A stretch of 64,000 nt of DNA from Malonomonas sp036526255. Its GTDB lineage: Bacteria > Desulfobacterota > Desulfuromonadia > Desulfuromonadales > Geopsychrobacteraceae. A program made the position numbers and the translations under genes. The notes under the pieces were generated by a model that was given only the letters and a program-made list of their open reading frames with translations, was not told the DNA's origin and made no database searches. Every line of letters begins with the position of its first letter. The first letter of the stretch is position 1. Where the stretch lies: the NCBI GenBank assembly GCA_036526255.1, contig DATCYW010000043.1:1-64000 (forward strand), given 5' to 3'. Positions 35,141-43,519 of the stretch are shown here, one piece after another.

Positions 35141-36409
35141 TTAAGCCGCCCGACGCTTCTGATCAATCATCTGGAAGTAACTTTCCATCCGGTTTTTGAC
35201 GTTCGCCGCCGAGAAGTAGCGCGGATCGACCAGGTCGGTCTCGATGAAGGCTCCCGGCTTGCCGGTCCGCTTCTCGATTTCACGCATCATCACCAGCTGG
35301 CCGGCGGAGAAGCTGTTGCAGCTCTTGATCGAGTTGATCAGCAGGCCATCGGCCTCATACTCGATAATGTTGCGGGCCAGCATATCGACCCGGGTCGGCA
35401 GGTTGCGGTTGGTGTAGACCCCCAGGCAATAATCAGCCAGCGTCTCGAGCGGATGATCCGGATCGTGGCGGAAGTTATCGTAGTCGTAAACGCCGCCAAC
35501 CTTGGTATAAGAGCTGGCCACCACCACCGCGCCCATCTCGTAGAACATCTGCCAGAAATCACGGAACGAAGTCCAGTTGGGCGGCCCTTCGACCACCAGC
35601 CGGTACTTCTCTTCCGGCATATCCCCTTCCGGTGTCTGAGCGCCGAGACCTAAATCAATCCGTTGCTGGATTTCTGCGCGCAGCATTTTGTAATAGTCGA
35701 TCGCCTCGTCGGTACCGCGGAAGGCGGTGAAGATCGGCCCCATGTAGTAGACGCCACCGAAATAGCAGTCGATCGGTGACGGCTTGCGCTTTGACTGCTC
35801 GAGCATCCAGACCAGATCGTCTTCGGCTTTGGCCGACTTGCGCAGATACTCACGCAGCCGGTCGATGTCGAACTTGATCCCGGAGACCTTTTCCATGGTC
35901 GGGATGACTTCCTCTTTGAGCTGTTTGACGATGTAGTCGCGCATGTTCTTGGTCGGTTTGCCGTCGGCAGCGTAAGGCACGTGCAGCATCACCGTCGGGC
36001 ACTTGTACTGCTCGCGCAGCAGCTCGAACCACTTAAGAAAAGTGAAACAGCCGGTGTACGAAAGCAGCAGCATATCCGGATCGGGAAACGGCTTGCCGTT
36101 GGGAGCGATGTTGCCCTTGGCCATCATGCCGATATCCGCTTTGACATAAGTGCAGACATCCTCCGAATGGCCGGAGCGCTCCGCTTCGGTGATCATCTCG
36201 CCCGATTTCTTGCGCATGGCGTTCTGGATGGCGTTGATCTCCGGCAGGTTATTGGCGATATCGAAGCACATCAGCAGTTCGTTCAGGTTGCCCGGCACAA
36301 AGGTCGAAGAGACCTTCGACTCACCGCTGGTAATGCGATCGTAATTGCGGCTGATCATCTCTTTCTGCAGCAATTGCGACTGTGACTTGATGACATCTTG
36401 ATTGCTCAT
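35141..36409 (-). CDS. bcrB: ATP-dependent benzoyl-CoA reductase, subunit B
   Basis: 422 residues of the HgdB/BcrB family. The ATG at 36409 overlaps the bcrC stop (ATGA) and has GGAG seven bases upstream. Recognisable blocks are CFDIANNLPEINAIQNAMRKKSG, CTYVKADIGMM, LLSYTGCFTFLKWFELL and a C-terminal SIKSCNSFSAGQLVMMREIEKRTGKPGAFIETDLVDPRYFSAANVKNRMESYFQM, with Cys ligands for a [4Fe-4S] cluster. With BcrC it binds the aromatic CoA ester and carries out the two-electron ring reduction. 2-Hydroxyacyl-CoA dehydratase is the distant alternative. Confidence 0.9.
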   Translation of the reverse strand: MSNQDVIKSQSQLLQKEMISRNYDRITSGESKVSSTFVPGNLNELLMCFDIANNLPEINAIQNAMRKKSGEMITEAERSGHSEDVCTYVKADIGMMAKGNIAPNGKPFPDPDMLLLSYTGCFTFLKWFELLREQYKCPTVMLHVPYAADGKPTKNMRDYIVKQLKEEVIPTMEKVSGIKFDIDRLREYLRKSAKAEDDLVWMLEQSKRKPSPIDCYFGGVYYMGPIFTAFRGTDEAIDYYKMLRAEIQQRIDLGLGAQTPEGDMPEEKYRLVVEGPPNWTSFRDFWQMFYEMGAVVVASSYTKVGGVYDYDNFRHDPDHPLETLADYCLGVYTNRNLPTRVDMLARNIIEYEADGLLINSIKSCNSFSAGQLVMMREIEKRTGKPGAFIETDLVDPRYFSAANVKNRMESYFQMIDQKRRAA

Positions 36410-37581
36410 GAGGAACTCCATAATTTGATCGAATCAGCAAAGGTTCCTGCCTGTTCGCGGATCGGCTGCATCTGCCCGGAATTCTCGGCGTACTGCATGG
36501 TGATGTAGGGGATCCCCAGCGCTTCCAGGCGGGCAACCATCATCGGCTGATCGAGCAGGGCCGGATCACAGAAGCTCGGGGCGGCGAAAATTACCCCGTC
36601 AGCCTGACGCTTGCGGATCGAATCGAGCATGTAACTACCCTTCTCAGCGAGATCGACTTCGTACTTGGCGGCGGTTTCTGCACTGTGATGCAAAAAGGCC
36701 TGCGACAGATTTTCGATCGGATCACCGTCGCTCGGAACATCTTCGAGCAGCCAGCGGGTCACCAGCATGCTGTCGTCATCGACGATGTAGCAGCCGGCCA
36801 TCTCCAGCGACTTGATCAGGTTCAGCGGCGGCTGCTCACAGAAAGTGCCGATCAGCGTGACCCGACAATTATCGCGCATCGGCCGTTGCTCGGCGGATGC
36901 GGCCAGCAGGTAATCCTTCATCAACTGGGTGTGCTCTTCAACCGGCAGCACCATTCCGGCGCGCATCAGCAGGTAAACTTCAGCGGCCGGTGCGTTCCAC
37001 GGGGTGGCCGCGCGATAATCGTAGACCTTGTTGACCCAGGCGCGATTGTCATTGTAGACGGCGATTGATTTGTTGATCTGTGCGTCGGTGATTTCACGGC
37101 CAGCCAACTTTTCCAGCCCTTCTTTCAGCTCACGCAGCTCGTTTGAATAGAACACCCCGCCGACCTCATCCTTGAAGTTCTGCGGCGCATCGAAGTAGCG
37201 CACATATTTGTCCTGAAACAACATCTGCCAGATACCGGACAGGTTGCGGATGACATCGCAAATCGACGGAAACATCATGCCGTCGACGAAGTCGAGCTTG
37301 CCGGTAATCGCCAACTCGATGGTCGAACGGGGAATCCGGCAGATGTAGCTCTGGTAGTAAGCGTCACCGTGGATAACTTCCATGTCCGCTCCACCGCCAA
37401 GAATACCCAGCGGCAGCATCCCGGCGGCATGAATGATCTCGCGCGGCACGTAGACCGGCATATAGCCGATCACCTTGCGCCCCGGCTGGGCCTCTTTCCA
37501 CTGCCGTGCCTTAGCGAAGCTAATGTCCTCGAAAATGTCCTGACAGAAATCGACAATCTCTTTGACGTTTTTTGTAGCCAT
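36406..37581 (-). CDS. bcrC: ATP-dependent benzoyl-CoA reductase, subunit C
   Basis: 391 residues, near Thauera BcrC (about 386). HgdB/BcrC-family blocks: KVIGYMPVYVPREIIHAAGMLPLGILGGGADMEVIHGDAYYQSYICRIPRSTIELAI, MMFPSICDVIRNLSGIW, and near the end GVIFAAPSFCDPALLDQPMM, containing Cys for the cluster. First gene of bcrCBAD, directly behind the promoter with the shared operator. No dedicated ferredoxin gene accompanies the operon, so the electron donor must be encoded elsewhere. The substrate could be benzoyl-CoA or a substituted analogue (3-hydroxy- or methylbenzoyl-CoA). Confidence 0.9.
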   Translation of the reverse strand: MATKNVKEIVDFCQDIFEDISFAKARQWKEAQPGRKVIGYMPVYVPREIIHAAGMLPLGILGGGADMEVIHGDAYYQSYICRIPRSTIELAITGKLDFVDGMMFPSICDVIRNLSGIWQMLFQDKYVRYFDAPQNFKDEVGGVFYSNELRELKEGLEKLAGREITDAQINKSIAVYNDNRAWVNKVYDYRAATPWNAPAAEVYLLMRAGMVLPVEEHTQLMKDYLLAASAEQRPMRDNCRVTLIGTFCEQPPLNLIKSLEMAGCYIVDDDSMLVTRWLLEDVPSDGDPIENLSQAFLHHSAETAAKYEVDLAEKGSYMLDSIRKRQADGVIFAAPSFCDPALLDQPMMVARLEALGIPYITMQYAENSGQMQPIREQAGTFADSIKLWSSS

Positions 37582-37700
37582 AAAAGTTCTCCTGCTTGAG
37601 GAAAATCAGTCCAATTAACTAGTCTAGCAGTCACCGCGAAGCATGCACCTGATACGGCGATTGTTTTCAATTTATAGGCATCACTTCGAGTTCCGGTATA

Positions 37701-37729
37701 AAGGTACTTCAATACCTATTTAGTGTCAA
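37701..37729 (-). promoter_or_regulatory. Promoter/operator of bcrCBAD (shared BCR operator)
   Basis: TTGACA (37729-37724), 17-bp spacer, TACCTT (37706-37701). The palindrome AGGTA-CTTCAA-TACCT (37702-37717) overlaps the -10 and is identical over 16 bp to that of the bam promoter. About 120 bp upstream of bcrC. Confidence 0.8.
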
Positions 37730-37869
37730 GTTTTATTAAAATCAGACTCCTGTGCTTTATATCCTCGACTGAGGTTTACAACCAAACAATCATTTAATGA
37801 CACTAAATAAGCAGGTTACGCACAATCACAGAGGATTTACTTTATCCATATGTCTGCAGTCGTCTGCCT

Positions 37870-38064
37870 TCAAGGCACTAATAGCGTCCGCTCGACATAA
37901 ACCATCCGGCAGAACAGATTATTGCTACCACCTGCTGCTGCAATCACTACGCCCGGATCGATCCGGGCACTGATTCGACACTCACTGCCCCATTCTTCGA
38001 AAATCCTGTAAAGTTTTTCGACATGTCTATGGCAACCAAAATGCACATGACGACAAAACAACAC
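37870..38064 (-). CDS. Doubtful small hypothetical protein
   Basis: 64 codons with GTG start and no good Shine-Dalgarno. The translation (CRISARIDPGVVIAAAGGSNN) looks protein-like and Cys/His-rich at the start, but no family is recognised. It could be a remnant or a chance frame. Confidence 0.25.
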   Translation of the reverse strand: MLFCRHVHFGCHRHVEKLYRIFEEWGSECRISARIDPGVVIAAAGGSNNLFCRMVYVERTLLVP

Positions 38065-38193
38065 CCTGAGATTACTGGATATTGCTTACAGCGATCACCA
38101 CTGCAGCAAAATCCGGTAACGGAATAGTCTAAAATTCAGATTCACTAGAAGACCACCCAATCTAGACTTATGTAGTTTCAGTTGGTTACAATT

Positions 38194-38212
38194 TTGGCGT
38201 TTTTATTGCTTA
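38194..38212 (+). promoter_or_regulatory. sigma-54 (RpoN) promoter of the second PEP-CTERM gene
   Basis: TTGGCGTTTTTATTGCTTA: GG and GC exactly 10 bp apart, matching -24/-12 elements, about 80 bp upstream of the ATG at 38291. It mirrors the promoter at 18209-18227. Confidence 0.7.
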
Positions 38213-38290
38213 ATTAAACGACATGTAAAAAAAACTGGATTGTTTGAGCTCTGGAGGGCCGCAGGACCGGTAACGGAGAGGAGGCGGAAA

Positions 38291-39544
38291 ATGCAGAAAA
38301 ACAGCACGAAAAACAGATGGCAGGTTAACTTTAAACATGTCCTCTTCAGCGCAGCGCTTGCGATCGCTATCTACGGCAATGCACAGGCGCTACCACTTGC
38401 CACCGGCGTAGACTTTGCGCAGGTCAACTTCACCTACCCTTCGGCCACCCAGATGTATTCACCTTATGGTCAGATTTTCCTTGATTACAGCAAGATTCCT
38501 GACAGCGGTTATGTCAATGTCAAAACCTCTGCCGGCTGGGTTGTGCAGAACATGCCGGTATTCGGCGGTTCCGGGTTGCCGGGTCTCAGCATGATGTTCG
38601 ACCTGGGGTTCTCCGGACCTCAGCAGGCCCCTTTTTTTGCCGCGGTTGATTATTCACCTGATCCGATAACCAACGATGCAACACTGACCGGTCCGCAACA
38701 ATCCTTCGGCGTGCTCCGCCATGTAGAACACAATGCCAGTAATGACTCCGGAGCATTTGGGCCACCAGCCAGTCCGACCGGCAAGATGTCGGTGACCTTT
38801 GATCCTAATGGAAAAACGACCCTGCCGGTCATCAACACGATCAGCCCGAGTGTCGAGCAGGATCACAATCAGTGCGGGCCAGCGGCCGTGGCGAACAGCC
38901 TGGCCTACCTGAACCAGCGCTTTGATGTCACCCTGAAGCATAAACACATTCCTGGAATCGCCGGCAACCCGCCGGATTCGCTGGTCGGACAGATCGACCT
39001 GCTGGTGCCTCGTGCGCAGGGGGAAGGCGTCTGGCGCTCAGACCTGCTGGACGGAAAATTGAAGTATCTGGACAAGCATGGCCCCAAAGGTCTGATCATC
39101 AAGCACCAGGGGGTATTCGACAAGGAAGGCGCAGTGACGATCAATGCCGACCGAACCCAGGGGAGCACTACCTCGAAGTTCAAGGGCGGACTCGTCACCA
39201 TAGACTTTCTGATGAATGAAATCCATCACGGCGAAGATGTCGAAATGGACCTCACCTTTGGCGGCAAGTTCGACGGGGGTCACGAAATCATGATCACCGG
39301 GGGCGATTTCATTTTGGGTCGGCCCTGGGTGACATTTGTGCACGATGCCGTCCAGGGCAACAACATGAAAGGCACAGGCCTGTTTGATGGCGGCTACGGT
39401 TTTGCCTGGCTGGATGACCCGGGGGGTGGAGATTTTCTGCAGTTCAAGGGCTATGTCATTGGTGCGGACGGCTTTGCCGCCGGTGTCCGCAATGTCATTA
39501 CCGAATCGGTGCCGGAGCCATCATACTGCTGGCCAGCGGGCTAG
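38291..39544 (+). CDS. PEP-CTERM protein with C39-like peptidase domain, frameshifted in its sorting signal
   Basis: 417 residues from the ATG at 38291 (GAGAGGAGG upstream). Signal peptide to about residue 34 (VLFSAALAIAIYGNAQA). Around residue 200 the segment VEQDHNQCGPAAVANSLAYL resembles the Gln/Cys site of C39/papain-like peptidases, and a later GGHEIMITGGDF could supply the His. The frame ends VPEPSYCWPAG-stop. In another frame directly after VPEP the DNA reads ILLASGLVALTISCRRKKKQEP and stops at 39591, which is an exact PEP-CTERM tail. A one-base loss near 39519-39525, or a sequence error, therefore separates the motif from its membrane anchor. Followed by hcp. Confidence 0.8.
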   Translation: MQKNSTKNRWQVNFKHVLFSAALAIAIYGNAQALPLATGVDFAQVNFTYPSATQMYSPYGQIFLDYSKIPDSGYVNVKTSAGWVVQNMPVFGGSGLPGLSMMFDLGFSGPQQAPFFAAVDYSPDPITNDATLTGPQQSFGVLRHVEHNASNDSGAFGPPASPTGKMSVTFDPNGKTTLPVINTISPSVEQDHNQCGPAAVANSLAYLNQRFDVTLKHKHIPGIAGNPPDSLVGQIDLLVPRAQGEGVWRSDLLDGKLKYLDKHGPKGLIIKHQGVFDKEGAVTINADRTQGSTTSKFKGGLVTIDFLMNEIHHGEDVEMDLTFGGKFDGGHEIMITGGDFILGRPWVTFVHDAVQGNNMKGTGLFDGGYGFAWLDDPGGGDFLQFKGYVIGADGFAAGVRNVITESVPEPSYCWPAG

Positions 39545-39657
39545 TCGCGCTAACCATTTCTTGTCGCAGGAAAAAAAAGCAGGAACCTTGATAACAATGG
39601 CCCGGTAGCGACACAGCGCTGAATCTTCCGGTCCTTTTATGAAAGGGGGTTTTTATC

Positions 39658-40140
39658 ATGGCGGTTTTTGCAAAATACGCAGGGATTGATGGCGAATCGA
39701 CAGATGCGAACCATGACAAGTGGATAGATGTTCTCGCCATCGACTGGGGTGTGCATCACCCCGGCAGAGGCGCGACAGGCGCCAGCCGACGCCGTGGTGC
39801 GGTTGTCGTTGAAGATATGAGCATCACGATCGAGTACGAAAAAGCAGCGCCGAAGTTGCTGGAAAAATGTGTTAGGGGGGAGGTCATCCCCAGGCTTGAG
39901 TTCGAGGTGACGGCGACTTACGGCGGTTCGCGCGCCACTTACCTGAAATACGAACTAACCAACGTGATGATCACCTCGTACCAGACGAGTGCGTCCGGTA
40001 ATGACGAAGCGGGTCCGCCGGTGGTTGTCATCGAGAACAACTTTGAAGAGATCAAGGTGACCTACACCGAGTTCGATGAGGAGGGCGCCAGCAAGGGCAA
40101 CGTTGAAACGGAGTTCAGGGCTGGTGGTCGGCGGCGCTGA
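39658..40140 (+). CDS. hcp: Hcp-family protein (type VI secretion tube-like)
   Basis: 160 residues: FAKYAGIDGESTDANHDKWIDVLAIDWGVHHP at the start, then VEDMSITIEYEKAAPKLLEKCVRGEVIPRLEFEVT and YLKYELTNVMITSYQTSASG, the standard Hcp beta-barrel pattern. No other type VI gene is in the window, so it is an orphan Hcp. It follows the PEP-CTERM gene by about 70-110 bp with AAAGGGGG upstream. Hcp-like proteins beside PEP-CTERM proteins may have a role outside type VI secretion; this is inference. Confidence 0.87.
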   Translation: MAVFAKYAGIDGESTDANHDKWIDVLAIDWGVHHPGRGATGASRRRGAVVVEDMSITIEYEKAAPKLLEKCVRGEVIPRLEFEVTATYGGSRATYLKYELTNVMITSYQTSASGNDEAGPPVVVIENNFEEIKVTYTEFDEEGASKGNVETEFRAGGRRR

Positions 40141-40157
40141 AAAAGAACCGCGCCGAT

Positions 40158-40940
40158 TTAGGTGCCAGATGACAGGTTCAGTTGTTGTGGATGGCTGTAG
40201 ATTTCCATGCTGCTACCACGCAGGTAACCGACCAGGGTGATTCCGGCCTGTTCGCAGAGGTCGATCGCTTCGCCGGTCGGCGAGGTGCGTGAGGCCATCA
40301 GACCGATGCCGAGGCGGGCGGCCTTGGCGACCATTTCGGTGGAGATGCGTCCCGATGTCACCAGCAGCTTGTCCTGCAGATCGAGCTGCTTGAACAGAGC
40401 TTCGCCGGCCAACCGGTCGAGGGTGTTGTGGCGGCCGATATCCTCGGCGTAAAGCAGCAGACCGGTGGCGTCACCGATGGCCGCCGAATGGATGCCGCCA
40501 TGGTTGCGGTACTGCTCGGCCTGTTCGTGCAATTCTTTCATGATGCGGAACAGGTCGGCACTCTGGTAGCTGCGCGAAGAAAGTTGCGGAGGATTGAGGA
40601 TGTTTTGTGGCAGGTTGTAAGTGATGCCGGTACCGCACCCTGACGTCAGAGTCGGCTGCAACCGTTCCGGCAATTCCTTACGCACGCGCAGCTCAGCCAG
40701 GCCATATTCGCGACAGACCCCCATCGAGAGGATGTCGTCAAGTCCATCAATAAAACCTTGCAGGCGGAAAAAACCGGCAAGCAGAAAATTCAGTTGGTGC
40801 GGCGAACAGACCAGGGTCGCCAGTTCACGATTGTTAACCCGCAGCCGCAACGGATATTCATCGACGACGTTACGCTCGGCCGGTTCTGCCTGCCCCTGCA
40901 CGATACGAACAATTTTTCTGCTGGCCTGTAGTTTAATCAT
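40158..40940 (-). CDS. fdhD: FdhD-type sulfurtransferase
   Basis: 260 residues. FdhD family blocks: VDEYPLRLRVNNRELATLVCSPHQLNFLLAGFFRLQGFI, LTSGCGTG (active Cys), AAIGDATGLLLYAEDIGRHNTLDRLAGEAL, LLVTSGRISTEMVAKAARLGIGLMASRTSPTGEAIDLCEQAGITLVGYLRG. FdhD passes sulfur to the metal of bis-pterin Mo/W enzymes, classically formate dehydrogenase. No formate dehydrogenase is present here; the gene is the last of the bam operon, 21 bp after bamI. Its client may be the tungsten enzyme BamB, which has a non-protein sixth ligand on tungsten; this is a hypothesis. Confidence 0.9.
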   Translation of the reverse strand: MIKLQASRKIVRIVQGQAEPAERNVVDEYPLRLRVNNRELATLVCSPHQLNFLLAGFFRLQGFIDGLDDILSMGVCREYGLAELRVRKELPERLQPTLTSGCGTGITYNLPQNILNPPQLSSRSYQSADLFRIMKELHEQAEQYRNHGGIHSAAIGDATGLLLYAEDIGRHNTLDRLAGEALFKQLDLQDKLLVTSGRISTEMVAKAARLGIGLMASRTSPTGEAIDLCEQAGITLVGYLRGSSMEIYSHPQQLNLSSGT

Positions 40941-40961
40941 GCGAAATTCTCTGGTGTGCAG

Positions 40962-41591
40962 TTAAGCCTTACTCGAGCACCCTCCCCCGCAGCTCTGGGG
41001 TGCTTCTGGCGGTGTCATCAGTGCCTCGGTTAAGACGTAGGCGGCCTGCAGTGCTGAGGTCGGGCAGAGCGGGAAACATTCTTTGCAATCCCAGCATTCC
41101 TGCATGGCGATCTCGGGTAAAAAGGCGATTTCACGTTTGGCACCCCGATCGAAAAAGCTGATCGCGTGCTTCTGTTTGACCTCGGCGCAATACCTGACGC
41201 AGAGACCACAGAGAATACAGAAAGAAGACTCTTTTTCAAAACGATTCCGGTCTGCGCCATATGTTTTGGCCAATGCCACCAGTTGTTCTGAATCGGGGGC
41301 GTGTGAGAGCATCTGCTCCAACAGCACCTTGCGGATGTTATCAACCTTCTCGGTTTTCGTCCTGACCACCATGTCTTTTTCGACCGGATACTGACATGAA
41401 GCGACGAGATTAGTCCGACCGTTAGCATCTGCCTCAACGGTGCAGATCCGGCAGGCTCCGTAAGGAGACAATTGCGCATGATCACAAACGGTGGGAATCT
41501 CAATTCCAAGACTGCGTGCGGCCTGAAGAATAGTCGTTCCTTCTGTGGCCACAACTTGTTTTCCATCGATCTGCAAGCTGATTTCACTCAT
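40962..41591 (-). CDS. bamI: Class II benzoyl-CoA reductase complex, BamI (NuoG-like iron-sulfur subunit)
   Basis: 209 residues, like the N-terminal part of NuoG/HydA. A [2Fe-2S] domain (SLQIDGKQVVATEGTTILQAARSLGIEIPTVCDHAQLSPYGACRICTVE) is followed by a segment with CILCGLCVRYCAE and ECWDCKECFPLCPTSAL, two [4Fe-4S] sites. With BamG and BamH it forms the electron-input module. ATG 7 bp downstream of bamH. Ends in a Cys-rich tail (SCGGGCSSKA). Confidence 0.9.
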   Translation of the reverse strand: MSEISLQIDGKQVVATEGTTILQAARSLGIEIPTVCDHAQLSPYGACRICTVEADANGRTNLVASCQYPVEKDMVVRTKTEKVDNIRKVLLEQMLSHAPDSEQLVALAKTYGADRNRFEKESSFCILCGLCVRYCAEVKQKHAISFFDRGAKREIAFLPEIAMQECWDCKECFPLCPTSALQAAYVLTEALMTPPEAPQSCGGGCSSKA

Positions 41592-41598
41592 AGTTTTC

Positions 41599-43509
41599 TT
41601 ATCCTATCGCTCTTGCTTCTTCAGGAATGGCATCAGGAATGGGCACACCGGAAACCTTGCTCACAGCACCAAAGGCGGCAGGGCAAGCCTCAAGGCAGCC
41701 GCCACAGCGGGTGCACTTATCCTGATCTACAACGTGAATCCGTTTCTTGCCCCCCTCGATCGCTTCCGCAGGACACTTTCTGAAACAGGCCCCGCACCCC
41801 TTGCACTTCTCCGGATCGATATAAAAGTCGATCAACGCCTTACAGGAGAGCGACGGACACCGCTTCTCATTGATGTGCGCTTCGTACTCCTCCCGGAAAT
41901 GATTCAAGGTGCTTAACACCGGGTTAGGAGCGGTTTTACCAAGCGCGCACATCGAAGACCCTTTGGTCGCCTCAGCCAGTTCGAACAACAGCTCGATATC
42001 CCCTTCTTTCGCTAACCCTTTGGTCATATTGGTCAGGATCTTGAGCATCTGCCTGATCCCTTCACGACAAGGGGTACATTTGCCGCAGGACTCATCACTC
42101 AGAAAGGCGAGGAAGTATCTGGCGATATCGACCAGGCAGGTGTCTTCATCCATAACGATCATCCCGCCGGAGCCCATCATGGCACCGGCCTGGGTCAATT
42201 CGTCAAAGTCGACCTTGATATCCAGCAGACTTTCCGGCAGACAGCCGCCTGAAGGGCCACCGGTCTGCACCGCCTTGAATGTCTTGCCGCCGGGTACCCC
42301 ACCGCCGATTTTAAAGATGATGTCGCGCATCGAGGCCCCCATCGGCACCTCGACCAGGCCGGTGTTATTGACCTTGCCGACCAGGGAGAAAATCTTGGTT
42401 CCTTTACTGCCTTCGGTACCGATGGCGCTGAAGAAGGCCGCACCCTTGTTGATAATCATCGGGATGTTGGCCCAGGTCTCGACATTATTGATATTGGTCG
42501 GTTTTCCCCAGAGCCCTCTGATGGCCGGAAATGGCGGCCTTGCGTTCGGTTCACCCGCTTTGCCTTCCAGCGAGTTGAGCAGCGAGGTCTCCTCACCGCA
42601 GATAAAGGCGCCGGCGCCGCGATGGACCTTGATCGTGAAATCAAACCCGGAACCGAGGATATCTTTACCAAGCAGGCCGTATTCTTCGGCTTTTTCAATC
42701 GCGACACTCAGGTTCGCGACCGCCAGCGGATACTCCTGGCGCACGTAGATATAGCCTTCATTCGCCCCGATCGCGTAGGCGCCGATCATCAGACCTTCAA
42801 GCACTGCAAAGGGGTTGCCTTCCATCACCGAACGGTCCATGTAGGCACCCGGATCACCCTCGTCACAGTTGACGACGACATACTTCTGATCGCCGGGTGC
42901 TTTCCGTGCGAAATCCCACTTCAGTCCAGATGGAAAGCCTGCGCCACCGCGCCCGCGGAGTTTTGCGTCCTTCACTTCGCCGACGACCTGTTCCGGGGTC
43001 ATCTCGAAAAGAACCTTGGATAAAGCCTGATAGCCATCAACGGCAAGATAATCTTCCAGACTTCTGGGATCTATCTTGCGATTGGAACCCAGCACCAGCC
43101 GCTGCTGATTCTTGTAGAAAGGGATATCTTCTTCGAGGGTCGTTTTTTCGCCAGTATTCGGATCGACATAGAGCAGCCGCTCGACAATCTTCTTGCCGAT
43201 GATCGTCTCGGAGATGATCTCGGCGATATCATCCGGCTGAACCTTGAGATAACAGATCCCCTGCGGATAAATGACCACAATCGGACCCTGCTCGCAAAAG
43301 CCGTGACACCCGGTCCGCCTGGAGACAACCTCCGTTGTGACCCCCTGCTTTTCGATTTCCAGCTCAAGGGCGGCCGCAACCTTGCCACTGCCGGTGGCAT
43401 TGCAGGCACTCCCGGAACAGAGCGTGATACAGGGCTTATCCGGATCTCTCTGGTCGAGGATCTCCTTACGGAACGCTTCCAGCTCGGCGGTTGTTTTTAT
43501 CTTAGACAT
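41599..43509 (-). CDS. bamH: Class II benzoyl-CoA reductase complex, BamH (NuoF-like flavoprotein)
   Basis: 636 residues from the ATG at 43509 (AAAGGAAAG upstream). Order: thioredoxin-like [2Fe-2S] domain (ITLCSGSACNATGSGKV...RTGCHGFCEQGP), NuoF core with the NADH/FMN motif LRGRGGAGFPSGLKWDF and YVVVNCDEGDPGAYMDR, the [4Fe-4S] site DESCGKCTPCREG, and a C-terminal ferredoxin domain with CKGCGACFRKCP and CTRCGGCLEACP. It would exchange electrons with NAD(H) for the Bam complex. Position and domain order match bamH of Geobacter. Confidence 0.92.
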   Translation of the reverse strand: MSKIKTTAELEAFRKEILDQRDPDKPCITLCSGSACNATGSGKVAAALELEIEKQGVTTEVVSRRTGCHGFCEQGPIVVIYPQGICYLKVQPDDIAEIISETIIGKKIVERLLYVDPNTGEKTTLEEDIPFYKNQQRLVLGSNRKIDPRSLEDYLAVDGYQALSKVLFEMTPEQVVGEVKDAKLRGRGGAGFPSGLKWDFARKAPGDQKYVVVNCDEGDPGAYMDRSVMEGNPFAVLEGLMIGAYAIGANEGYIYVRQEYPLAVANLSVAIEKAEEYGLLGKDILGSGFDFTIKVHRGAGAFICGEETSLLNSLEGKAGEPNARPPFPAIRGLWGKPTNINNVETWANIPMIINKGAAFFSAIGTEGSKGTKIFSLVGKVNNTGLVEVPMGASMRDIIFKIGGGVPGGKTFKAVQTGGPSGGCLPESLLDIKVDFDELTQAGAMMGSGGMIVMDEDTCLVDIARYFLAFLSDESCGKCTPCREGIRQMLKILTNMTKGLAKEGDIELLFELAEATKGSSMCALGKTAPNPVLSTLNHFREEYEAHINEKRCPSLSCKALIDFYIDPEKCKGCGACFRKCPAEAIEGGKKRIHVVDQDKCTRCGGCLEACPAAFGAVSKVSGVPIPDAIPEEARAIG

Positions 43510-43519
43510 AGTCTTTCCT

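Larger units (their letters stand above)
37582..38290. other. 709-bp divergent intergenic region
   Basis: It holds the bcr promoter/operator on the left and the sigma-54 promoter of the PEP-CTERM gene on the right. In the middle is only a doubtful 64-codon reading frame (37870-38064). The rest is AT-rich without recognisable features. Confidence 0.55.
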
